Source of the DNA: an uncultured Alphaproteobacteria bacterium
GTDB taxonomy: Bacteria; Pseudomonadota; Alphaproteobacteria; Rhodobacterales; Rhodobacteraceae
DNA length: 64,000 nucleotides
Reading direction: 5' to 3'
Assembly (NCBI GenBank): GCA_902573735.1
Contig: CACGLH010000001.1
Coordinates: 310,001 to 374,000 of the forward strand
How positions within the stretch are numbered: position 1 is the first letter of the stretch; each line of letters starts with the position of its first letter. Positions 8,778 through 16,911 of the stretch are shown piece after piece. A model generated the notes under the pieces. That model was not told where the DNA came from and ran no database searches. It was given only the letters and a program-made list of their open reading frames with translations. The position numbers and the translations under genes are program-made.

Positions 8778-9314
8778 CTAATCTTCTCCTGTGTTAGAAA
8801 TCACAGTAGTACTTGCCACAACAGTACCAACTTCAGTGCGAGCTTTGAATATATCTGGTCGTTCCCCAAAAGTTTTTATTTGAGATGCATCTACCATGTG
8901 CACAATCTTGAAAATTTTGCTCTTCTCTTGGTTAGTTCCAGCCCAAATCAATTTTACACCCACTTTTTCCATTTCAGGATTTAAACTTTCAGCCATTTCC
9001 TTCCAACGTGCAAAACCTTTGGATATATTTACAGTTAATAACATTTTCACTAGCATCTTCTTTGTGATTTTTTTTATATTCCTTTTATCAAGTATCTGAT
9101 GCACTGCTACCCATCTGGCATCTAGGTCGCAGAGAACTCTATTATTATTGAATTTAATGATCTTTTTGCATTTAAAAAAATAGATCGTGAATATACTTAT
9201 TGAAAAAGAAACCAAAACTTTACTTAAGAAACTTCTACTGCTCATATTGAGCATAATAATCAAAACATCTACCACTGTGATATATCTTTCAGAGTAGGTA
9301 TACGAAAAATACAT
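8778..9314 (-). CDS. uncharacterised protein with a C-terminal alpha/beta-barrel-like domain; start uncertain
   Basis: The frame allows 178 residues. Only the last 90 or so look like a conserved domain: MLLTVNISKGFARWKEMAES, then VGVKLIWAGTNQEKSKIFKIVHMVD and TVVASTTVISN. This strand-helix-strand pattern resembles small dimeric alpha/beta-barrel proteins of the DUF3764 kind. A shorter product starting at M87 (9056) or M91 (9044) is therefore likely. The first 86 codons include a possible membrane segment (FLSKVLVSFSISIFTIYFF) but have no clear ribosome site. Function unknown. Decayed frames with a similar pattern occur elsewhere in this window. Confidence 0.5.
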   Translation of the reverse strand: MYFSYTYSERYITVVDVLIIMLNMSSRSFLSKVLVSFSISIFTIYFFKCKKIIKFNNNRVLCDLDARWVAVHQILDKRNIKKITKKMLVKMLLTVNISKGFARWKEMAESLNPEMEKVGVKLIWAGTNQEKSKIFKIVHMVDASQIKTFGERPDIFKARTEVGTVVASTTVISNTGED

Positions 9315-9426
9315 AGCTTATAGATAAGCAATTGCTAATTCTAAAAATTATTAGGTTATCTTTGAGGGTATTTTTGGAAATTTATTATTCTTGCAAATTA
9401 TTAAAGATTGCTATATTAAACTTTTC

Positions 9427-9501
9427 GTTGCAGGGGGGATCTTTGATTTTCTAGACTTAGCGCTGAGCAAGCCTTAAGCCAAGCGAGTCACTGCAACACC
9501 A
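9427..9501. ncRNA. candidate structured RNA or palindromic element with a tRNA-like closing stem
   Basis: GTTGCAG at 9427-9433 pairs perfectly with CTGCAAC at 9491-9497, and the right arm is followed by ACCA. The 75-nt span therefore has the outline of a tRNA acceptor stem plus discriminator base and CCA. The interior is visibly richer in G and C than its surroundings and has short self-complementary pieces (AGCGCT, CTTAAG), but there is no T-loop TTCRA, no D-arm GG and no five-base anticodon stem. Read on the other strand it lies about 110 bp upstream of the minus-strand ORF starting at 9314, so a leader RNA is also possible. Strand undecided. Confidence 0.35.
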
Positions 9502-9669
9502 TACTTTGAAATAATCTAAAATTTAAAATATCAATTTTGATATATTACTTTATTAAGTTAAAGTAAATTTCAAAAATCCATCAAATCGTGAAATAAGATC
9601 TTATTATAGAATATGTAAATACAAAGTTAATTAGTTATGTAATAATGGATTTTCAAACAGAAGCTTAAA

Positions 9670-9953
9670 TGGACTCATTTGTTGACATGATAGAGAAGGA
9701 GGGTGAAAATTTTTCCAACAGTTAAAATAAGCATTTAAATAAAGAAGGATTAATACGTTGGAGATTTAACAGGGTGTAGAATAAGAAAGGTATATTCGAA
9801 ATTTCAATTCTTTTTGAGTATAAAGATGAAGTAGCCTTTACTAAAGGACAAAAAATAATGAATAAAATAATGGCTGATAAGTCTTTTTTTGAAAAAATAA
9901 ACCTAAACAGAACTCCAAGTAGAGCAATAAATATCTTAGATTTTTATGGTTAA
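9670..9953 (+). pseudogene. decayed small gene with frameshift and stops
   Basis: An ATG at 9670 opens MDSFVDMIEKEGENFSNS and stops. Another frame then continues with KEGLIRWRFNRV, a TAG at 9777, and a 57-codon stretch containing FEISILFEYKDEVAFTKGQ and ADKSFFEKI before the final TAA. Protein-like composition split over two frames by stops is what a degraded gene looks like. The strand-helix pattern resembles small ferredoxin-like or antibiotic-monooxygenase-like domains, which is tentative. Confidence 0.4.
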
Positions 9954-10021
9954 TGAAAAATAACTCAATTTTTTTATTTTTTTAAATTACTGTTGATATA
10001 TCTATTACATATTTAAAGATT

Positions 10022-10930
10022 TCATTTATCATTTATAAATATTAGTTTTTTTTTAATTCTAAATCTTTCAAAGAAAAATATAGACAATATAATTATTGTA
10101 AAACCAAAGGTCTCCGTAATATTTAAAAATTGTTTCAACAAAATTAGAGCAAATACAGCTGCAAAAACAGGCTCCATAGTTGCTAAAACTGAAGTTCTAG
10201 TTATTCCAATTTTTTTTGAGCCTTCATAAAATAAGAAGTAACTCAGAACATAAAAAACACCATTACTTAAAATAGCCAACCAACCTTTGGAATTTACTGG
10301 GAATTTGATAATTATATCTGTTGCATAAATTATAAAGCCTAATATTAGACTGCTCCATAAATTAATATGAAAATTCATAATTGCTGAACCAGTTAAATCA
10401 GCTAATTTGCTCGAGAAATATATGAAAACTATCATTAATAATAAACCCAAAATACTTATAGAAAATCCATAAATATTACCTTCAAATGAACCATCTATAA
10501 TTATTAAGCCAATCCCAAAAATTATAAACAATATACAAAGCAATTGTATAGGTTGAAAAAATTCTTCTTTTGAAAGATATGTTATAAGGGCTATGCCTAA
10601 AGGAAATAAGTATAAAATCATTAGTACTAGTGCAACATTTAAAAATTCGATTGCGTGGTATGTAACGGCAATCAAACTAACTGACAAAAAGCTTATGGAT
10701 ATTAATTTAAGAAAAATTATATCAAAATAAATAATTTTTTGTTTTTTTAAAAAAACTAAAGGACATAATAAGATAACCCCAATTAAGCATCTAGAAAAAA
10801 GTAGGACTAAAAGAGATACTCCATTATCTAGAGCTATCTTAGCCGAACTTGGTACTACTGCAAAGCAAACTGAAGATAAAATAACTATAATAATACCAGA
10901 AAAATCATTTTTTTTATAATTTTCTAACAA
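10022..10930 (-). CDS. EamA/DMT superfamily transporter
   Basis: A TTG start at 10930 gives 302 residues with about ten hydrophobic helices in two EamA-type halves. The first half ends near FFQPIQLLCILFIIFGIGLII; the second ends with the typical GITRTSVLATMEPVFAAVFA segment, where a conserved proline-containing helix is expected. DMT proteins export or import small metabolites such as amino acids through the inner membrane; the substrate cannot be read from sequence. It stands alone, convergent with the decayed gene upstream. Another EamA protein is at 46533-47405. Confidence 0.85.
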   Translation of the reverse strand: MLENYKKNDFSGIIIVILSSVCFAVVPSSAKIALDNGVSLLVLLFSRCLIGVILLCPLVFLKKQKIIYFDIIFLKLISISFLSVSLIAVTYHAIEFLNVALVLMILYLFPLGIALITYLSKEEFFQPIQLLCILFIIFGIGLIIIDGSFEGNIYGFSISILGLLLMIVFIYFSSKLADLTGSAIMNFHINLWSSLILGFIIYATDIIIKFPVNSKGWLAILSNGVFYVLSYFLFYEGSKKIGITRTSVLATMEPVFAAVFALILLKQFLNITETFGFTIIILSIFFFERFRIKKKLIFINDK

Positions 10931-11035
10931 AATGTAATTCCGAACAACTTTAATAATTTACATTCAAAAAATTTTTATATTTAAGAAGCCTGAGATTGAA
11001 CCCATTTTATAATTTATATTTGTCCTCATAACTTT

Positions 11036-11485
11036 TTAAATAATATACTCGAAATTTACAGTTTCTTTATTAGATTTTAATTCATATGCCCCATTTTTTA
11101 AATGAAAATTCCTAGCCATTTTGGTTTTGGGACTCATGGTTATATATCTCTTTATTTCAGGCTTATTTTTTTTTAGCCAGAAAACTGTGTTAAATAGGAC
11201 ATCTTTCCCAGATCCCTTAGAATAACTCCATATTGTGTAGAAAATAGCTTTATCATAATTTACGGAAAGCTTATTAATTGAATACATTTCTAATTGCTTT
11301 TCTGTTTTAGGAATATCTTTAGTAAAAGCTACACAAACAATGGCACATGGTTTAGTAAAATCTTGAGTTAGCAAGAAGTTTACTCTGTTTTCTGTTAATC
11401 TAAATTTAGGATTTAAATTTGGTCTTACTGGATCATCCTTAAATAAATCCACCCAGTAATTGCTACTTATTTTAACTAGAGACAT
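11036..11485 (-). CDS. small protein with a GNAT-acetyltransferase-like C-terminus (tentative)
   Basis: A protein of 149 residues. The C-terminal segment SPKTKMARNFHLKNGAYEL resembles the last helix and strand of GNAT N-acetyltransferases (A..FH.KNGA), and FTKPCAIVCVAFTKDIP could be the central beta-strand region. The canonical acetyl-CoA pyrophosphate loop (Q/RxxGxG/A) is replaced by YSKGSGKD near residue 90. The N-terminus (NYWVDLFKDDPVRPNLNPKFRL) fits this fold, where a substrate-related segment comes first. The product is probably cytoplasmic. Function unknown; the family link is by pattern only. Confidence 0.5.
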   Translation of the reverse strand: MSLVKISSNYWVDLFKDDPVRPNLNPKFRLTENRVNFLLTQDFTKPCAIVCVAFTKDIPKTEKQLEMYSINKLSVNYDKAIFYTIWSYSKGSGKDVLFNTVFWLKKNKPEIKRYITMSPKTKMARNFHLKNGAYELKSNKETVNFEYII

Positions 11486-11961
11486 TAATTAAGATCAATA
11501 ATAAAAAAAAATTAGACTATTCAAGATATTTTGATTCTTTTATTCTTACAATATTTACCTAACGTAATTGGATAAATTAATATCAATATAAACCAAAATT
11601 GGTTGATAAATAAGGATATTATCCAAGTATTCGGGTATGATAAGTTCAATTAAATTTGGATCAATTCTTTTTTACCTATGTTGACATCTTTAATAAAACG
11701 ATAAGAAAATCAATGAATCTCACGAGGTTAAAGTTGAAAAAATTGACTGAATATTTTTAGCTGAGAATAAATAAATTACTAGAGTTATAAAATGGGTGAT
11801 TATGGTTTATATATTTTTTAATACTTTTGGAAATATTAAAAATTTAAATCATTCTTACGAAGCATAAGCTACACTTTTTCGAAAAGAAATATTTCCTTTT
11901 TAAGCTATCAAAATAATGTTTTGATTTTTTCTTATTGATATAGAACACATTCTATTTGTAA
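11486..11961. other. 476-bp spacer without a recognised gene
   Basis: AT-rich, no open frame of note. It holds a short palindrome, AACCAAAATTGGTT, at 11591-11604, and an A/T-rich inverted repeat (AAAAGAAATATTTCCTTTT) near 11883 that may serve as a weak terminator for the Anbu cluster on the minus strand. Confidence 0.4.
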
Positions 11962-12696
11962 TTATTCAATTGGAAAATTTGGCATTGAATCAAAAGCTGA
12001 TTTAAGGGCCTTACTCCATCCATTCGAAATTTTTGAGTAGTATTTGTTATCTGATTCAATCCTTTTTATTCTGCCTTCTTTAAAAGAATCAGCTTTATAG
12101 ATATGAAGGTCTAAAGGAAAACCAACAGATAAATTAGCTTTGACGGTTGAGTCAAAGGACAATAGCATCAATTTGACGGCATCTGAAAAACCCATTTCGT
12201 AATCATATCCTCTTACTAGTATGGGCTTACCATATTTAGTTTCTCCAATCTGGAAAAAGGGATTGTCTTGTGAAACTTCTATAAAATTACCCTGAGGATA
12301 AATCAAAAATATACGAGGTTCTCCCCCTTTTATTTGACCACCCAATATAATAGTTGCATTGAAAGATGAATCTGCCCTTAGTCCGTCATTAGAATTACCA
12401 TCTATTATTTTCTTTAATTTTTTACCAACAAACTTAGAGGCTTGAAACATTGTAGGTTGGCTAAATAATTCCAATGCTCTAGAATTATCGCTTACATTTC
12501 TACCATTAAGTTCACTTACAAGCGCTTGAGTCGTGGCTAGATTTCCCGCAGTTAAAATTGTAATTGAAGCTTTATTATTTTTTGTCCAGGTAAACATTTT
12601 TTTATAAGAAGAAACGTTGTCTACACCAGAATTTGTTCTAGTATCTGACATGAATATTAATCCATCCTTTATTTTCATTCCAAGACAATATGTCAT
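11962..12696 (-). CDS. Anbu, proteasome-type peptidase (ancestral beta subunit)
   Basis: A protein of 244 residues beginning MTYCLGMKIKDGLIFMSDTR. Removing Met exposes Thr1, with Asp17 in SDTRTN and a lysine at about position 32 (SYKKM), the N-terminal-nucleophile set of proteasome and HslV subunits. Length and sequence match Anbu, which assembles into open helical rings and is found in bacteria together with a transglutaminase-like protein, an alpha-E protein and a circularly permuted ATP-grasp protein. All four are here in tandem. The gene starts 16 bp after the transglutaminase stop. Current ideas link the cluster to peptide synthesis and turnover or stress. Confidence 0.9.
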   Translation of the reverse strand: MTYCLGMKIKDGLIFMSDTRTNSGVDNVSSYKKMFTWTKNNKASITILTAGNLATTQALVSELNGRNVSDNSRALELFSQPTMFQASKFVGKKLKKIIDGNSNDGLRADSSFNATIILGGQIKGGEPRIFLIYPQGNFIEVSQDNPFFQIGETKYGKPILVRGYDYEMGFSDAVKLMLLSFDSTVKANLSVGFPLDLHIYKADSFKEGRIKRIESDNKYYSKISNGWSKALKSAFDSMPNFPIE

Positions 12697-12712
12697 CTAA
12701 ATATTTTTACCT

Positions 12713-13513
12713 TTATTGTTGTACACTTATAGAAACATCCAAACTTGTATTTTGACTATCTAAATGTAACCCATGTATTGGACTTGCGTCAAAGAAATCA
12801 AAACCATTTGCCAGAACCACATATCTTTCATCAGGAGAAATTCCGTTAGCGACGTCAAATCCAACCCATCCTAAGTCCTTAATAAAAACGTCTGCCCATG
12901 CGTGAGTTGCATCTTGTTCATTTACTCCTTCAATTTTAAGATAACCGCTTACATATCTTACTGAAAAACCTAAAAACCTTAAACATGAGATAAAGATATG
13001 AGCAAAATCTTGGCAAACACCCTTTTTCTTCTTGAACGCTTCTTCTGCAGAAGTATAGGCTGAAGTAGATCCTTTTCTGAATGTAATTAATTTCTTTATT
13101 TCTTCAGCGATTAAATAGCAAATATCTAATTCCGAATAAGATGAATCTCCCCATTTTGTACAAAATGATTTTAAATAATAACCAGGTTTAGTTATTGGAG
13201 TATACATATTGTACATCCAGGGTTTAGTCTTTGGCTTATCATTACCTAGTATTCCATTATTTTCAATTGTAGTGATTTGACCATCCACTGAAATTACAAT
13301 CTCCCTTGAATCATTATTAAGTGTTACAAAAGTACATATGTTGTGATGATGATCAAAATACTCAAATTGTTTTATACCTCCTTCCACATTAATATTCCAT
13401 GTTTTGATGTTTTGGATTTTATTATTTTGGGGATTTAAACGAAGTCGTTGAACTCCATAAGTTAAATTGTTAGAAAATTTGTATTTTGATACATGTTTAA
13501 TGTTAAGTTTCAT
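12713..13513 (-). CDS. transglutaminase-like cysteine peptidase family protein
   Basis: A protein of 266 residues with the N-terminal beta domain typical of the bacterial family (SKYKFSNNLTYGVQRLRLNP) and a papain-like core. The catalytic residues are visible: Cys167 in KGVCQDFAH, His204 in DATHAWADVF and Asp220 in GWVGFDVANG. The ATG overlaps the stop of the alpha-E gene (TAATG), indicating coupled translation. Members may cleave or form amide bonds; in this cluster the partner is presumably a peptide made by the ATP-grasp protein. Cytoplasmic, as no signal peptide is seen. Confidence 0.9.
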   Translation of the reverse strand: MKLNIKHVSKYKFSNNLTYGVQRLRLNPQNNKIQNIKTWNINVEGGIKQFEYFDHHHNICTFVTLNNDSREIVISVDGQITTIENNGILGNDKPKTKPWMYNMYTPITKPGYYLKSFCTKWGDSSYSELDICYLIAEEIKKLITFRKGSTSAYTSAEEAFKKKKGVCQDFAHIFISCLRFLGFSVRYVSGYLKIEGVNEQDATHAWADVFIKDLGWVGFDVANGISPDERYVVLANGFDFFDASPIHGLHLDSQNTSLDVSISVQQ

Positions 13514-14454
13514 TATCTGTAAAATCTAAAGTCAGTTTCAATAATAGTGGCAAGAGTAAATAAATTCTTTAAATATCTTACCAAAAATTCGTGTAGTCCT
13601 TCTTCAAAGACTTTTTCTATAGTTAAATTTAACATTTCTTCATAAAACTTTTCTGACCTACTTAAACTCCTAAAGTTTTTATTATAATATTTGGAAATTG
13701 CTATTAAATTTTCATAAATATTTTGATTGCAAAAAATAAGTGACCTAGGTAGGCGTTCATCTAAAATTAAATATTTACAAATACCACTAGGATTAAACTC
13801 ATATTCATTTAACCAATTATAAGATCTATAAGCAGATACAGATCTTAGTATATTTTCCCATTGAGCATTATCAACAGTTGACCCAACAAAACCGGCTGAT
13901 GGTAGCAAAACATAATATTTCATGTCTAGTATTCTCGAAGTATTATCAGCTCTTTCTATAAAGGAACCCATTCTTGCAAAGATATATGTATCATCTCTTA
14001 GCATTGTACCATGAAGAGTACCTCTAGTTAACTGACATTTAGTCCTTATTATTGATAGAGTATTTAATAAGTTTTTCTCATTTATAGGACGTCTAAAAAT
14101 TTCTGATAATTTCAGGTATGTTTCATTTATTGTTTCAAATAATTCTTTTGTTAGGTTATTTCTTACTATTCGGGCATTTTGCCGTGCATTTTCAATCGAG
14201 GATAGAACAGAAGAAGGATTTGTTTTGTCTCTTAAAGTAAAATTAATGACAGCTGACTTATTAATTGCTCCATATTTTGAAAGAAAAGGTTTTTTGTTTC
14301 CTGCAACATTTAAAATTGAGTCCCAATGATTGGCTATATTTTGTTTTTGAGTAAGAGAAATAAAATGACTTGCGTTTATAAGTCTTGCAGTATTCTCACA
14401 ACGCTCTAAATACCTAAAAATCCAAAAGATATGTGCTGCTGTTTTTCCAAGCAT
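13513..14454 (-). CDS. alpha-E domain protein (DUF403)
   Basis: The start is placed at the ATG at 14454, which overlaps the stop of the upstream gene (TAATG) and has GAGGAG five bases before it; a longer in-frame extension has no such support. The product of about 313 residues is almost all helical, beginning MLGKTAAHIFWIFRYLERCENTARL, the usual start of alpha-E proteins, and contains FIERADNTSRILDMKYYVLL. It always travels with circularly permuted ATP-grasp proteins and is thought to act with them. No catalytic residues are known. Confidence 0.88.
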   Translation of the reverse strand: MLGKTAAHIFWIFRYLERCENTARLINASHFISLTQKQNIANHWDSILNVAGNKKPFLSKYGAINKSAVINFTLRDKTNPSSVLSSIENARQNARIVRNNLTKELFETINETYLKLSEIFRRPINEKNLLNTLSIIRTKCQLTRGTLHGTMLRDDTYIFARMGSFIERADNTSRILDMKYYVLLPSAGFVGSTVDNAQWENILRSVSAYRSYNWLNEYEFNPSGICKYLILDERLPRSLIFCNQNIYENLIAISKYYNKNFRSLSRSEKFYEEMLNLTIEKVFEEGLHEFLVRYLKNLFTLATIIETDFRFYR

Positions 14455-15893
14455 TAAAACTCCTCTAATACCCATGTATCTTTGGTTCCTCCACCCTGCG
14501 AAGAATTTACTACTAATGAACCATCTTTAAGTGCAACTCTCGTTAATCCTCCCGGAGTTATTTTAATACCATTAGGTGATACCAAAACAAAAGGTCTTAA
14601 ATCTATGTGCCTTGAACATAATCCTTTATTAGTTAAAACAGGAACAGTAGAAAGTTCTAATGTTGGCTGTGCAATATATTTATTTGGATTCTTTAATATT
14701 TTCTTTTTAAAAGATGCAATTTTTTTCTTCGTAGATTTTGGACCAATAAGCATACCGTATCCACCAGAACCATGAACTTCTTTAATTACAAGGCTTTCCA
14801 AATTATCTATGACGTATTTGAGATGAGCTTTTTCTGAACATCGCCAAGTTTTTACATTTTTTAATAATGGCTTTTCTCCAATATAGAAATTAATTATGTC
14901 TGGTATGTAAGAATAAATGGCCTTGTCATCTGCTATTCCAGATCCAGGTGCATTAGCCAATATAAGATTTCCAGACTTATAAACGTCCATTAAACCTGGT
15001 ACTCCTAGAATTGATGTGGGATTAAAAGTAAGTGGATCTAAAAATTGATCATCAACTCTTCTGTAAATTATATCAATTGGTTTATATCCTTGAGTAGTTC
15101 TCATACAAACCTTTTTATCTTTAATTTTTAAATCATTTCCTTCTATGAGCTCTACACCCATCTCATCAGCTAAAAAGGCATGTTCAAAATATGCTGAGTT
15201 ATGTGGTCCTGGGGTAAGAATCGCAATTATTTTTTTTGAATCCTTATTTATAGAACAACATTCTTTTAGTGATTGAAGTAAAGAAAGTGGATAATTTGTG
15301 ACATTTTTAATTTTTATTTTATCAAAAAGTTCTGGAAAGATTTGAAGCATTGTTTGTCTGTTCTCTAACATATAAGAAACTCCAGATGGTGTTCTTGTAT
15401 TGTCTTCTAGAACAACAAAATCATCGTTAGGAGTTCTGACTAAATCTATTCCAACTATGTGTGTGTAAATGCCACCAGGAGGAGTAAAACCAATCATTTC
15501 ATTTAAAAAAGAATCATTATTTTTGATTAGTTCTAAAGGTAATATTCCAGCTTTAATAATTTCTTGTTGATTATAAATATCATTAAGAAAATAATTTAAA
15601 GCTTTTACTCTTTGTTCTATTCCTTTCGAAATTGCCAGCCATTTTTTTTCTGAAATTATTCTGGGAATTATATCAAAAGGAATAATCCTTTCTTCTTCTA
15701 AATCACCATATACACTAAAGGTGATACCAACTTTCCTGAAGAATTCGTTAGCCTCTATTTGTTTTTTTTTTAAATTTCTAGGTTCTTCACATGAAAGCCA
15801 TTCGTTGTAATCCATATAACAACTATGGGGTTTTGAGATATCATCAAACATCTCATCAAAGTGATACAATTTATATAAATTAATACCATCCAT
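14454..15893 (-). CDS. circularly permuted ATP-grasp protein (DUF404/DUF407 type)
   Basis: A protein of 479 residues, the first gene of the four-gene minus-strand operon. The features fit the circularly permuted ATP-grasp family, which is predicted to make a peptide or amide bond with ATP: GGIYTHIVGIDLVRTPNDDF, then LEDNTRTPSGVSYMLENR, then ITPGPHNSAYFEHAFLADEMGV, and the C-terminal KEVHGSGGYGMLIGPKS followed by HIDLRPFVLV and GGLTRVAL. The glycine-rich loop and acidic metal ligands appear intact. Its stop overlaps the alpha-E start. The product is likely cytoplasmic. Confidence 0.9.
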   Translation of the reverse strand: MDGINLYKLYHFDEMFDDISKPHSCYMDYNEWLSCEEPRNLKKKQIEANEFFRKVGITFSVYGDLEEERIIPFDIIPRIISEKKWLAISKGIEQRVKALNYFLNDIYNQQEIIKAGILPLELIKNNDSFLNEMIGFTPPGGIYTHIVGIDLVRTPNDDFVVLEDNTRTPSGVSYMLENRQTMLQIFPELFDKIKIKNVTNYPLSLLQSLKECCSINKDSKKIIAILTPGPHNSAYFEHAFLADEMGVELIEGNDLKIKDKKVCMRTTQGYKPIDIIYRRVDDQFLDPLTFNPTSILGVPGLMDVYKSGNLILANAPGSGIADDKAIYSYIPDIINFYIGEKPLLKNVKTWRCSEKAHLKYVIDNLESLVIKEVHGSGGYGMLIGPKSTKKKIASFKKKILKNPNKYIAQPTLELSTVPVLTNKGLCSRHIDLRPFVLVSPNGIKITPGGLTRVALKDGSLVVNSSQGGGTKDTWVLEEF

Positions 15894-16360
15894 ATAATCA
15901 GTTTTATTTAATATTTCAAAACTTCAATATTTTAGTGAATATTCGGTTAATGTAAGATTCAAAAAACATATAATTTAATCAATGAATTGTTAAATGAGTA
16001 AAATTTATACAAAGATTTTTTTTTTAAAAAAAAAATATAATTGAAACTTGTGATCATTTTATTGATTAGAGAGTTGAGGCAATATGCGATGCACTAGAAG
16101 ATGTTAAATGAAGACAAAGAGGGGACTTTTTTAATAGAACGTAGATAAACTATAATAAGCTTGGAATTAGTTATATTTAAACTAAAATTTTAGCATGCAA
16201 AAAAATCTTACGTAAGGTAATTGTTGCTGACAACAAAATTTTTCACTTTATTATTTGAGCTAGCTTTTGTCAGCATGGATAGTTTTAAAAAATTAACTTC
16301 TAATTTAATCTTTTAAAAAAATGAACTAAAAATATTTCTAATCCTAGGGGGGAATAAACA
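15894..16360. other. 467-bp spacer, divergent promoter region with a hairpin leader
   Basis: It lies between the divergent Anbu operon and the gene at 16361. It holds a short decayed-looking frame near 16080-16115 (EAICDALEDVK) and the pair of competing inverted repeats at 16221-16274 listed separately. A palindrome, CTTACGTAAG, lies at 16207-16216. Confidence 0.45.
16221..16274 (+). promoter_or_regulatory. two mutually exclusive hairpins in the leader of the 16361 gene
   Basis: TTGTTG (16221-16226) and CAACAA (16231-16236) form a perfect local hairpin with loop CTGA. The overlapping GCTGACAA (16226-16233) is instead perfectly complementary to TTGTCAGC (16267-16274). Only one fold can form at a time. 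A 13-codon frame starting at ATG 16275 follows directly. The arrangement resembles attenuator or riboswitch leaders; the function is inferred. Confidence 0.35.
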
Positions 16361-16795
16361 ATGGAAGAAGAATTAAGTATTTTAGCTTATAATAATGGTA
16401 ATCAGATAGCTGTAGGCATATACAGCGTGCTTACAGTTATTCTTGCTTTTATAGCTCTCAGGGTTGCGAGATTTTCGCAAGGAACAAATGTAGCTGGAAA
16501 AGTTATATCTTCAATATTTGGAATAATGAGTGGGTTTTTTATTATAGATGTGCAGTCTTATAGACATTTTTGGAATGATGTAACTGCAACTTACTTAGCA
16601 AAAGCTAAAGATAACGGCATTGAATTGTCTACATTTGCATCTAATTGGGTTGAACAATCTGGTTTGTCTGGGAATGATTTAGTTACTAGGGGTCTTTTTA
16701 ATGACATTCCACTTTTAGCTTTTGTTACAGTATTTTTACTTATAGTGGTTGGTACAATTTGGGGTCCAAAAATAAATTTTGGAAATGAAAGTTAA
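16361..16795 (+). CDS. inner-membrane protein of unknown function (144 aa)
   Basis: A strong AGGGGGG ribosome site precedes the ATG at 16361. Three hydrophobic segments are visible: about residues 17-36 (VGIYSVLTVILAFIALRVA), 47-63 (VISSIFGIMSGFFIIDV) and 117-135 (PLLAFVTVFLLIVVGTIW). A loop of about 50 residues between the last two contains two tryptophans. The strong translation signal and long structured leader suggest a well-expressed, regulated protein. No family recognised; neighbours give no clue. Confidence 0.7.
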   Translation: MEEELSILAYNNGNQIAVGIYSVLTVILAFIALRVARFSQGTNVAGKVISSIFGIMSGFFIIDVQSYRHFWNDVTATYLAKAKDNGIELSTFASNWVEQSGLSGNDLVTRGLFNDIPLLAFVTVFLLIVVGTIWGPKINFGNES

Positions 16796-16911
16796 TAAAT
16801 TTGAAAATATATTTATAAAAAAGAGTATAAAAGGAAGTGTACTTTATTGATGCATAGACATATTAATTAAGAAAAAGATATATAAGGTGGCAAAAATATT
16901 GGGAGATGTAA

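Larger units (their letters stand above)
9315..10021. other. 707-bp spacer with a structured element and a decayed gene
   Basis: It contains the GC-richer element at 9427-9501 and a broken reading frame at 9670-9953, both listed separately. Otherwise it is AT-rich with no gene. Confidence 0.6.

Noticed and set aside
9427-9497. Integron attC site
   Set aside because: attC sites run RYYYAAC...GTTRRRY; here the ends are reversed (GTT...AAC) and no integrase is nearby.
9427-9501. Annotation as a tRNA because of the 7-bp stem and ACCA end
   Set aside because: No T-loop, D-loop or anticodon arm can be drawn on either strand, so only a structured-element call is kept.
16207-16216. CTTACGTAAG palindrome, and TTACGTAA at 8735, as a shared operator
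   Set aside because: An 8-mer of this composition is expected about two or three times by chance in 64 kb of AT-rich DNA.
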